Below, piece by piece: positions 6,621 to 14,628 of a stretch of DNA of 43,056 nucleotides; positions within the stretch are counted from its first letter, which is position 1, and each line of letters opens with the position of its first letter. Where the stretch lies: contig JAEUVK010000015.1 in the NCBI GenBank assembly GCA_016787135.1, positions 1 through 43,056 on the forward strand, read 5' to 3'. This stretch comes from Chitinophagaceae bacterium. GTDB lineage: Bacteria; Bacteroidota; Bacteroidia; Chitinophagales; Chitinophagaceae. Under the pieces are notes generated by a model. The model had not been told where the DNA came from. It worked only from the letters and a program-made list of their open reading frames with translations, and did no database searches. The position numbers were made by a program, and so were the translations under genes.

Positions 6621-7811
6621 TTAAGGGCGGCTTTTCATAGCTGTATAATTTGGCCCGTTCTGCATTTCCGGGCTTTTATCTTCAGTAAAATATTTTCCCA
6701 GGAATATTTCTTTGATCGCCGCAGCAAATAATTCAGTTTGTTTTTGCTGGACGGTTCTTCTGGATGCTGTCCTGTGATCAGACGACCTTTTATATCCGGG
6801 ATATTCTATGGTAATGATACGCATGGCATCCCTGTTCCTGGATGTATCGGCCTCGTTGGCGATCGCTGTCGAACCCCATGTGCCAAAAGACACGCCGCTC
6901 CCTCTTTTTGCATTTAATACCGATCCGGTCATATTTCTTTTCTGTAAAAGACCTGCGGCGACAGGTTGAGGATCTTTATAATAAAGAGCAGTGGGTGATC
7001 TGTCCAACTTGTTACCTGCTACATTGCCCCCTTGCCGGTGTATGAATAATGCCATTTCTACTGCGAGAATACTGTCGGTCGAATAGCCGAGGGCCAATCC
7101 ATTATGATCGGTTCGGGGATCGGCATATATACCGCCATAGCTGGTATCCCTGATAGCATGAATATTGGCAACCCTTTGCGGTTTGAACACCTCTATGAGT
7201 TTTAGCAACAATTGATTTTCCTGCTCGATCTTTCTTCCCACATGATCAGTACAGTTATTTTCATCAAAAGCTTTGCCGGGTGAAGGCATCTGCCTGTTAG
7301 GGTCCACGGCATCGGGATATGAGTAGCGGCCTACATTCATTGTGCTGCCTATTTGTTCAGGTTCGCTGATAGCCTTCACTGCATTTTCAGGAAATAAAGC
7401 AGGTACAATGATGACGGAGTAATAGGGTTGCTGCCCCTGTAATAACTCGTTTGTTAAACGACAGGCCACATCAATTGCTGAAAGTTCGGAACCATGAACG
7501 CCTGCTATGACCAGGGCCTTTTGATGGCTGGTTCCGGGGATATAGTAAGCATTTATCTTTTGGCCATACTTTGATTCGCCAAGAACAAATTCAGTATTCC
7601 TGTTTTCACGTACTACCATATCCAGCTCTTTCAGCGTATAGGTTGACCTGTTCAGGTTACTGCCCTCAGAGATAAACGAAACGAAGACAGGATCATTACT
7701 GGCAGTATCGCCATAATAATCTTTATCATTAACAGGCGCATCACTTCCTTTTCCTGCTGCGAAAAGCAACGTACAGACAATAAGCGGCACTATGGATATC
7801 ATCCATCTCAT
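6621..7811 (-). CDS. M14/AstE-like zinc carboxypeptidase-fold protein
   Basis: The protein has 396 residues. An N-terminal signal segment (residues 4-20) indicates export. The zinc motif H-x-x-E is in IAGVHGSELSA (His106, Glu109). The substrate-binding Asn-Arg is in DPNRQMP (residues 170-176). A third ligand His is in VANIHAIRD (His218), and a candidate catalytic Glu is in ITIEYPGY (Glu336). This order is that of M14 carboxypeptidases and succinylglutamate desuccinylase/aspartoacylase enzymes. The NIHAIRD segment leans to the AstE side. It is expected to hydrolyse a peptide or amide bond in the periplasm, perhaps in cell-wall or surface material. It has its own terminator and follows the OmpA-domain gene by 57 bp. 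Confidence 0.8.
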   Translation of the reverse strand: MRWMISIVPLIVCTLLFAAGKGSDAPVNDKDYYGDTASNDPVFVSFISEGSNLNRSTYTLKELDMVVRENRNTEFVLGESKYGQKINAYYIPGTSHQKALVIAGVHGSELSAIDVACRLTNELLQGQQPYYSVIIVPALFPENAVKAISEPEQIGSTMNVGRYSYPDAVDPNRQMPSPGKAFDENNCTDHVGRKIEQENQLLLKLIEVFKPQRVANIHAIRDTSYGGIYADPRTDHNGLALGYSTDSILAVEMALFIHRQGGNVAGNKLDRSPTALYYKDPQPVAAGLLQKRNMTGSVLNAKRGSGVSFGTWGSTAIANEADTSRNRDAMRIITIEYPGYKRSSDHRTASRRTVQQKQTELFAAAIKEIFLGKYFTEDKSPEMQNGPNYTAMKSRP

Positions 7812-7840
7812 GATCAGTGTTATTATCAGGTTGAAAACCG

Positions 7841-7858
7841 GCAGGTAGTATTACCTGC
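7841..7858. terminator. Stem-loop after the OmpA-domain gene
   Basis: GCAGGTA (7841-7847) and TACCTGC (7852-7858) form a perfect 7-bp stem with a GTAT loop. It begins 11 bp beyond the OmpA-gene stop on the minus strand and is followed there by CGGTTTTC, a short T run. It could be a weak terminator or an mRNA-stabilising hairpin. Confidence 0.45.
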
Positions 7859-7868
7859 GGTACTTGTA

Positions 7869-9155
7869 TTATAACTTAATGAATTCGACCCTGCGGTTGG
7901 CCGCTTTTCCTTCTTTGGTTTTATTATCAGCAAGCGGTTGTGTTTCACCTTTGCCTTCCGTTTCTATCCGGGAAGCATCAATGCCAAATTCACTTGTCAG
8001 CAGATCTTTTACTGCAGCTGCCCTTTTCTTTGACAGCTCCATATTCGCATTATCATCACCATCACTGCTGGTATGACCGAGCACTTTTATTTTCATGCTG
8101 CCATTATCTTTCAATACCCCTGCTATTTCTTTTACCACGCCATATGATTCAGGTTTTATCACGGCGCTTTGAAAATCGAAGAGGATACCTGTAGTGGAAA
8201 ATTTACCTTCTTCTACCAGTTTGTGCCTCGTATCAGGCTTGCCGGTGGCAACTTTTAGGTTTCCGAGATAAAAACCCAGTTCATCATCTTTATAGCTGGA
8301 GCTAGTCAGTTTAAAATATAACTGGTTGAAGACATATTTTGTGGCAATAGCTTTAGGCAGGTCGTATTTTTTTTCTCCGTTCACCCATATCCGGAAGCGG
8401 GATCCCTGCACCTGAATGGCTACATGGGATACTTTTCCGTAGAATTTTTCCAGGTTGGCAAATTCCTGCTGTTCAGAAGTAAAAGTTCTCCTGTTGTCAA
8501 TAGCCGCATAGATCATCGTGTAGGTCGTGTTGCCCGATCCAAGACGGAATAATACTTCTCCTGCCTGGTACTTTGATGGAGAGTCAAGAAGTTCATTATC
8601 GGTGGTGGAATCTTCTGAGCTTGCCAGGAAACCAAAGGAGAACATGGGATATGTATAGCCATTGTTCTTCATCTGGAGAATGACGTCGAATTCCATGGTG
8701 AAATTCTCAGAAAAGAGTTTCTTGTTGCCGGTGAGGTAAGTGGAGTTTTCATACATCCGTAGCCATTTGCCGGGATAACTATTAAGCGTTACCACTTCTC
8801 CTTTCCCACCTGTATTCCAGAGCAGTGGGAATTCTCCTATTTCATCCTGCTGAAAGTCTTCGGTATAGATGATCGAATCGCCGGGAATGAAATCAAACCG
8901 CGAATAACTTTTTATCGCATTATCTTCTTCCGCTTTCGTGGTAGCAGGTTCTTTAACGGAAGGGTTTTCAGTTGCAGGAGGTGGGATATTCTTGCCTTCG
9001 GCTTTATCCAGCGTCTTGTCTATTTCGTTGTCAACTTTCCTGTCAACGCGGTCTTTGCCCTTGTTCTTTACCTTATTGAGAATACCATTGAATTGTGCTT
9101 GTGCAAAATAACTGCCTGCCAGTAGTGCCGCAATAATGAATAACCTTTTCGTCAT
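7869..9155 (-). CDS. OmpA-domain outer-membrane-associated protein
   Basis: The protein has 428 residues. A signal peptide (residues 1-20, ending FAQAQ) is followed by a short Lys/Asp-rich region and a beta-rich middle domain (about 90-310), which has a concanavalin-like look. The last 100 residues are a clear OmpA peptidoglycan-binding domain. It starts ILFDFQSAVIKPES, continues with VLGHTSSDGDDNANMELSKK, and ends KEGKAANRRVEF. Such proteins tie the outer membrane to peptidoglycan. In Bacteroidota they are often large lipid-associated or biopolymer-binding proteins. The gene lies between the two M14-like genes in the same direction, which suggests a shared cell-envelope role. Confidence 0.85.
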   Translation of the reverse strand: MTKRLFIIAALLAGSYFAQAQFNGILNKVKNKGKDRVDRKVDNEIDKTLDKAEGKNIPPPATENPSVKEPATTKAEEDNAIKSYSRFDFIPGDSIIYTEDFQQDEIGEFPLLWNTGGKGEVVTLNSYPGKWLRMYENSTYLTGNKKLFSENFTMEFDVILQMKNNGYTYPMFSFGFLASSEDSTTDNELLDSPSKYQAGEVLFRLGSGNTTYTMIYAAIDNRRTFTSEQQEFANLEKFYGKVSHVAIQVQGSRFRIWVNGEKKYDLPKAIATKYVFNQLYFKLTSSSYKDDELGFYLGNLKVATGKPDTRHKLVEEGKFSTTGILFDFQSAVIKPESYGVVKEIAGVLKDNGSMKIKVLGHTSSDGDDNANMELSKKRAAAVKDLLTSEFGIDASRIETEGKGETQPLADNKTKEGKAANRRVEFIKL

Positions 9156-9286
9156 GGTTTTTGATTTTGACGCAAGGTATATCCGCAGCTATTGGCTAAA
9201 AAAGGATCAATGGATGAATTGGATGAAGAATGTAATGAACTGCAGATTTTTGAAAAGGGATATTGAGAGAAGGAGAATGGTACGTA

Positions 9287-10411
9287 TCATTCCGGGCCTC
9301 TGATACTGACAACAGTTTTAGAAGGATCAAGCAATTCTTTTTGCCTTGTTGGATCGATACGAACCTCGAAACGAGGTGTACTCATGGGTGAGGGAACCAT
9401 CAAAAGGTCCATATTTGAATACAGAGGGAAATCTTTGGCGACTTCTAATTTGCCTACGGTGGCCCATGAAGAATCTGTAGTGACAGAACGGATCAGGCCT
9501 ACTTTCTTTTCACCGAACATGATCTCGGTATTGCTTTTAGGGGCATAGCTTACGGCTGCAGGAGACAAACGATAAGTATAGGCGATCACTTCAGTTTCAC
9601 CGGCCCCTTCTTTTTCCTGGGCATGACGGGAAACAAGCTGGATCATTTGCTGGTACTGTATATCATGACCATGTTCGGTCTCACAGTTCACATAGCGGAT
9701 GCCTTTTTCCCCGCAATAGATACTTAATGAGCCATCTTTTTTTGCATTTTCATTATCCTGGTAGATGGTATTGTATTTATCATCAGCCAAACGTTGATAC
9801 AGGATACTATCAGTGGTCAGGAATATATCATCAGGGTCTTCTTCTTTGTTTATATACAGACTCCTGGCATCTTTCTCACGGATATTCCCGGGAAGGAAAC
9901 TATTGATGGAGAATTTGCCGTTAGTGTTATTATGTAAGGCGATAATACATTTAGGGCTTTCAGGGATCAGTTGCAGTATCCGGGTAGCGAATTTTTCTAC
10001 TTCTATGATCGCTTTTTCACTGATATTCCCGAACATGGTCAGTGTCTGAACGATACCTGCACGGGAGAATATCCTGTTCGGGTCAAATGTATAATACCTG
10101 CCTGCGAGCCTGAACTTGATGTTGCGTGTCTTGTAGTTCTCAACTTTTATCAGCAATCCCGATTCTATTTCGAGTAATCTTTTTGCAGCATTCACAGAGG
10201 TGACCTCATCATCATGTACATTGATGTAAACAATATCTTTTGCAGTACCGAATTGAAACGTTTTGATCTGGATGGTCCTGTCGCCCAGCTTATGAAAAAC
10301 AGTATTGATTACGGGGCTATTGGGCTGCACTACTACCTTTCGCATACTGGTCTGGGCCAATGCTACCTGGATAGCGAACAAAAGTATTACGGGCAAACTT
10401 GCTTTTTGCAT
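9287..10411 (-). CDS. Exported protein with M14-like zinc motif
   Basis: The protein has 374 residues from the ATG at 10411. That start was preferred over an upstream TTG because it opens a clean signal peptide (MQKASLPVILLFAIQVALAQ). I do not know the family by name, but three motifs match the M14 order: H-x-x-E in INVHDDEVTSVNAA (His66, Glu69), Asn-Arg in TFDPNRIFS (residues 109-113), and His160 in IIALHNNTNG. The C-terminal third is beta-rich (AYTYRLSPAAVSYAP). It therefore probably has a zinc peptidase or deacylase fold in the periplasm, divergent from the gene at 6621-7811. A divergent or inactive member cannot be excluded. It follows the EPS locus by 175 bp. Confidence 0.65.
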   Translation of the reverse strand: MQKASLPVILLFAIQVALAQTSMRKVVVQPNSPVINTVFHKLGDRTIQIKTFQFGTAKDIVYINVHDDEVTSVNAAKRLLEIESGLLIKVENYKTRNIKFRLAGRYYTFDPNRIFSRAGIVQTLTMFGNISEKAIIEVEKFATRILQLIPESPKCIIALHNNTNGKFSINSFLPGNIREKDARSLYINKEEDPDDIFLTTDSILYQRLADDKYNTIYQDNENAKKDGSLSIYCGEKGIRYVNCETEHGHDIQYQQMIQLVSRHAQEKEGAGETEVIAYTYRLSPAAVSYAPKSNTEIMFGEKKVGLIRSVTTDSSWATVGKLEVAKDFPLYSNMDLLMVPSPMSTPRFEVRIDPTRQKELLDPSKTVVSIRGPE

Positions 10412-10586
10412 TACGGGATTTATCAAAATATGCACCAAGTTATAAACCAGCGCTTAAAATCTCATCAGTAATGAAAGGTATTTTGACAATTGCCCTGCTC
10501 CTGTGAATAAAATGAGAAAAACTACTTGGCCGGGTATGGTAAAAAAGACAGTTTTTTAATTAATAAAAATTGTTTGTGTACAGGCC

Positions 10587-11975
10587 TCAATAAGCATTTT
10601 TTTCTCCTTTAGCCATATTGAATGCTGTCATAAGGATGACCCTTGTATCCAGCCAAAGGCTCCAGTTCTCAAGATACCACAGGTCATATTGTACACGGTC
10701 ATTCATGTCTTTTACAGTTCTTGTCTCTCCACGATAGCCGTTGATCTGCGCCCAGCCTGTAATGCCCGGTTTCAGGAAATGACGGATCATGTATTGTTTG
10801 ATCAGTTTTGAATAATCGTCAGTGTGTTTCAGCATGTGTGGCCTTGGACCTACAATGCTCATATCACTCATCAGCACGTTGAAGAACTGCGGCAGTTCGT
10901 CAATATTTGTTTTGCGCATAAACTTGCCCATCCGGGTGATACGGTTGTCATTTTTAGTCGCCTGTTTCTGGTCTGCATCTTTGTTCACTCTCATACTTCT
11001 GAACTTAATACAGTTAAATGTCTTTCCATTTTTCCCGCTTCTCTGCTGAATGAAGAAGACAGGCCCTCTTGATTCCAGCCATATCAGTAATGAAATGAGA
11101 GGCACGAGCCAGGATAGTATCAGTAGTATTATAAGTGAGCTGACAATAATGTCGTACAGGCGTTTTTTGATGCGGTTGCCTACGTCATCAAGAGGTTCTT
11201 TCCGAAGCGAAAGCACCGGCATATCATTGAGGTAATCAATATGGACAGGTTTCCGGATGAACTGGTTCAGGTCGGGTATGATGCGGAACCTGATACAGGC
11301 CTGGTCAGCTTCATTGATAAGGGAGTAAATGCCAGACTGCTGCTCCGGGGAAATGGTAGAGAATATCTCTGTTACATTATATTGTTTGGAAGTTTCTATT
11401 ACATTGTCAAGCCCGCTGATAATGGGGTAGTGGGAAAGTTCATGCACATTCCTTTCTTCTTCACAAAAGCCAACGATCTCAGTTTTTACAGGTTCCTGTT
11501 CAAGGTAAGTAGCCAGCCTTTTTGCTCTTTCATTATAACCGAGGATCATTACTTTTCTTACGATATGATCTTTATTCTGGAATAAATGATGCAGGGCGAG
11601 GTGTACAAAACGGTTAAGCAACAGGCTGATGGCAAATGAGACGAGCACACTGATGATGAAAAGACGGGACAGGTCCGACTTGTAAAATACCAGGTAAAGC
11701 ATTACTATACCCAGGAAATAGGCAAAAGCATGCATGGTATGTTTGGAGAATTTCTCAAATGAGTAAATATGCCTTTCATTATACACATTCATGCTCCAGC
11801 TCATACCTATCCATGCTACATTGCAGAAAAACCAGAAATAGGTGTATTGCACTTTGTCTTCTACGGGAATGTGGTTCTCAAACATGAGCTGGTTGATGAT
11901 AAAAACTGTATTCAATACCAGCAGGTCAAGGATGACAAAACTGATCCGTAACAATATGGCTAATCTCTGGTTCAT
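10587..11975 (-). CDS. Undecaprenyl-phosphate sugar phosphotransferase (EPS initiation)
   Basis: The protein has 462 residues of the WcaJ/WbaP polyprenol-phosphate hexose-1-phosphate transferase type. Four N-terminal membrane helices (about 8-30, 44-63, 82-98 and 103-124) lead to a cytoplasmic Rossmann-like segment (138-235, KVMILGYNERA). The C-terminal catalytic domain starts at KKRLYDIIVSSLIIL (270). It contains FNCIKFRSM, the Asp-Glu pair in TNIDELPQF (359-360), SIVGPRPH (373-380) and KPGITGWAQINGYRGET. It transfers a sugar-1-phosphate from a nucleotide sugar to undecaprenyl phosphate as the first step of repeat-unit assembly. It is the last gene of the EPS locus in transcription order. 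Confidence 0.92.
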   Translation of the reverse strand: MNQRLAILLRISFVILDLLVLNTVFIINQLMFENHIPVEDKVQYTYFWFFCNVAWIGMSWSMNVYNERHIYSFEKFSKHTMHAFAYFLGIVMLYLVFYKSDLSRLFIISVLVSFAISLLLNRFVHLALHHLFQNKDHIVRKVMILGYNERAKRLATYLEQEPVKTEIVGFCEEERNVHELSHYPIISGLDNVIETSKQYNVTEIFSTISPEQQSGIYSLINEADQACIRFRIIPDLNQFIRKPVHIDYLNDMPVLSLRKEPLDDVGNRIKKRLYDIIVSSLIILLILSWLVPLISLLIWLESRGPVFFIQQRSGKNGKTFNCIKFRSMRVNKDADQKQATKNDNRITRMGKFMRKTNIDELPQFFNVLMSDMSIVGPRPHMLKHTDDYSKLIKQYMIRHFLKPGITGWAQINGYRGETRTVKDMNDRVQYDLWYLENWSLWLDTRVILMTAFNMAKGEKNAY

Positions 11976-12014
11976 AAAAACTCTTCTTTAGTTGTTTACT
12001 GGAAATTCAAATCA

Positions 12015-13307
12015 TTATTCGGATACTGCAGGTTGCTCGCTTGGATTGGATAATAGTGAAGAAGCGTGTCCTGGCGCATACCTTGCAGAGGTTCTGATCT
12101 TTTTGTCAGCTTCCTTTACGTCCTTTATTCGGAACACTCTTTTATAAAAATTAACCAGGTTATTCTTTTCGTAATCCCATGAAAGTTCATTGATGATACG
12201 CTGGTAGCCATACTCGCCCATTTCCTTCCTTGTTTTTTCATTGTCCAGCAGCCAGACCATCTTTTGTGCAAAATCCCTTGTGTCTGTGTTGGTGGCATAT
12301 AACGACGCCCCCTGGGCCGATACCCTTCCTTCTTTCAGGTCGTATTGTACAATTGCTTTTTTCAGCGCCATATACTCCATGATCTTGTTCATGGTTGAAA
12401 GATTATTCATCACTGTCGGTTTGTCAGGATTGACGCATATGTCGGCTGTATTCAATACATCCACCAATGTTTCATCATCCACACGTCCATAAAAGTCCAC
12501 ATAGTCAGAAAGCCCCATTTCTTCAGAAAGCTTCTTCAGCTTTTCCACATCCGTACCTCCTCCAACAATAGCAAACTGAACATCCTGCCTTTGCGCTGTG
12601 ATATACCTGGCTGATTCGAGCAGCAGGTCAATACCTTCCTGTTCACCGATAACACCTACATAACCCACGAGGTATTTTCTGCCTTTCTTGTATTTTTCAT
12701 TGCCGGGAGTAATTTTCAGCCTGTCTAATTTCGGACCGCTTCTTACCACCGTAACTTTTTCGGGTGGCATTTTACCGCGTTTGATAGCAATATCCCGGTA
12801 GCTTTCGTTGGTCGCAATACTGTAATTGGCAGACATGAACGTTAATCGTTCCGCCCATAAAAGGAACTTATAGAACATCCCTTTCTTATTATACTTGGCG
12901 ATATACAATTCAGGATTGATATCATGATGGTCAAATACGTATTTAACGCCAAAAATTCTGAAGAATAATGCAACAATGAATATCAGGTCAGGCGGATTGC
13001 ATCCCTGGATAACGTGGAAACGTTTTTTGAAAAATATCTTCCAGCTAAGGAAGAATTCCCAGAAAAGCGCTGCGCCATATTCCCTGATATAGCCTATAGC
13101 ACCTCTGGCTTCCAGTGGCAACGGATGGCGGTAGATATGAATGCCATTAATGCACTCATACGATTTGGTATATCCTTTCATTTTAGGGCAAATGATAGAT
13201 ACTTCAGCTCCGTTTTCCTTCAGAGTGTTGGCTTCTTGCCATACTCTTCTGTCAAAGGGGAGTGGCAGGTTCTCTACCACCATCAGGATATGTTTTCCTT
13301 GAAACAT
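12015..13307 (-). CDS. Glycosyltransferase family 4 (WbuB-like)
   Basis: The protein has 430 residues with the two-domain GT-B arrangement. The N-terminal domain begins HILMVVENLPLPFDRRVW and contains GCNPPDLIF and FDHHDINPEL, as in WbuB-type transferases. The C-terminal domain carries the nucleotide-sugar region LVGYVGVIGEQEGIDLLLE, VGGGTDVEKL, and the segment ADICVNPDKPTVMNNLSTMN in place of a clean E-x7-E. The substrate sugar cannot be read from the sequence. It is part of the EPS operon, 10 bp after the dehydrogenase gene, and acts at the cytoplasmic face of the membrane on the lipid-linked repeat unit. Confidence 0.88.
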   Translation of the reverse strand: MFQGKHILMVVENLPLPFDRRVWQEANTLKENGAEVSIICPKMKGYTKSYECINGIHIYRHPLPLEARGAIGYIREYGAALFWEFFLSWKIFFKKRFHVIQGCNPPDLIFIVALFFRIFGVKYVFDHHDINPELYIAKYNKKGMFYKFLLWAERLTFMSANYSIATNESYRDIAIKRGKMPPEKVTVVRSGPKLDRLKITPGNEKYKKGRKYLVGYVGVIGEQEGIDLLLESARYITAQRQDVQFAIVGGGTDVEKLKKLSEEMGLSDYVDFYGRVDDETLVDVLNTADICVNPDKPTVMNNLSTMNKIMEYMALKKAIVQYDLKEGRVSAQGASLYATNTDTRDFAQKMVWLLDNEKTRKEMGEYGYQRIINELSWDYEKNNLVNFYKRVFRIKDVKEADKKIRTSARYAPGHASSLLSNPSEQPAVSE

Positions 13308-13317
13308 AGGGATGTTT

Positions 13318-14628
13318 TTACCAGTTAATGCCTTTATAATTCTTCTTTTTACGGATATCTTCAGGAAGTCTTACCATGTCTATGACCGGGTGTTCCCATT
13401 CCACATTCATCAATACATCCACGTATTCTTTTTCTTTGTTGTTTACGATGATCAGTTCCGACTCCCTCATCACTTCACTGATCTGCGATTTCATCAGTTT
13501 TGATAAATGCGGAATATGGGTGTCGATGTATTCTTTATTGGTCCCGGTCAGGTTCGATAAATGAACATTCTTATCGTAAATAGCGATCTCGTACCCTTTA
13601 CCAAGTAGTGTTTCGATCAGCGTTACAGCCGGGGAGTTTCTCAGGTCATCTGTACCAGCTTTGAAGCTCAGGCCGAGGAACCCAAGCTTTCTCTTTTTTG
13701 TTTGCTGGATGACTTCTACTGCACGGGTTATCTGAAGTTCGTTGGTTTTGTCGATGCTTTCGATCAAAGGTGTTTTTACATAGTGATCGTGTGCTAATGT
13801 CTGCAGTCCTTTCAGGTCCTTAGGAAGACATGATCCGCCGTACGCAAAACCGGGTTTGAAATAATAAGGAGAGATGTTCAGAACTTTATCTTTACAGAAA
13901 ATATCTATCACTTTGTGTGAATCAATATTCAAAGCTGCGCAGATATTACCTATCTCATTGCCGAATGATACTTTCAATGCATGGAAAGTATTGTTGACAT
14001 ACTTCATCAGCTCGGCCACCTTCACATCAGTAATGACAACTTCCGCAGGTAATTGCCTGTAAAGGGACGCTACAGTTTCTGCAGCTTCGGGATGATCGGA
14101 GCCTAGTAATGTCAGTGGCGGATTATAGTAATCGTGTACCGCTGTGCCTTCCCGGAGAAATTCGGGATTGGAAACCATGGCAAAGTCAACATTTCTCTTC
14201 TTGCCGGAGAACTCCTCTATTATTTCAGCAAATTTTGCCGAAGTGCCTGGCAGAACAGTAGAGCGGATAGCAATGATATGAAACTTATCTTTTGTTCTGA
14301 GAATGCGTCCAAAATTTTCTGCCACTTTAAAAATATACTGCAGGTTCAGGTGCCCGGTATTGCTTGATGGGGTACCTACTGCAATGATCGACACATCTGT
14401 TTCGAGTATAGCTTTGCTGTAATCTGTAGTAGCAGATATACGGCATTTATTATGCTCTTCTCTTATGATATGATCAATATCTTTTTCAATGATGGTGGGC
14501 ATACCAGAATTGATCTGTTTAACTTTTGTTTCGCTGACATCTACGCCAATTACGTTGTGTCCGTTGCGGGCTAAACAGCCAAGGCTGACACAGCCTACAT
14601 AGCCTAAGCCAAAAATGCTGATATTCAT
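13318..14628 (-). CDS. UDP-glucose/GDP-mannose 6-dehydrogenase family, AlgD-like
   Basis: The protein has 436 residues. The NAD-binding motif is ISIFGLGYVGCVSLGCLA (Gly7, Gly9, Gly12). The catalytic Cys267 lies in FAYGGSCLPKDLKGL, and the C-terminal domain holds FKAGTDDLRNSP, GKGYEIAIYDKNV and TNKEYIDTHIPHL. Overall wording (VDFAMVSNPEFLRE, SFGNEIGNI, the cysteine motif and spacing) follows GDP-mannose 6-dehydrogenase AlgD more closely than Ugd. The product would then be GDP-mannuronate, although UDP-sugar use is possible. It supplies a uronic acid for the EPS. Its start overlaps the end of the heparinase-family gene by 4 bp, so the two are translationally coupled. Confidence 0.85.
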   Translation of the reverse strand: MNISIFGLGYVGCVSLGCLARNGHNVIGVDVSETKVKQINSGMPTIIEKDIDHIIREEHNKCRISATTDYSKAILETDVSIIAVGTPSSNTGHLNLQYIFKVAENFGRILRTKDKFHIIAIRSTVLPGTSAKFAEIIEEFSGKKRNVDFAMVSNPEFLREGTAVHDYYNPPLTLLGSDHPEAAETVASLYRQLPAEVVITDVKVAELMKYVNNTFHALKVSFGNEIGNICAALNIDSHKVIDIFCKDKVLNISPYYFKPGFAYGGSCLPKDLKGLQTLAHDHYVKTPLIESIDKTNELQITRAVEVIQQTKKRKLGFLGLSFKAGTDDLRNSPAVTLIETLLGKGYEIAIYDKNVHLSNLTGTNKEYIDTHIPHLSKLMKSQISEVMRESELIIVNNKEKEYVDVLMNVEWEHPVIDMVRLPEDIRKKKNYKGINW

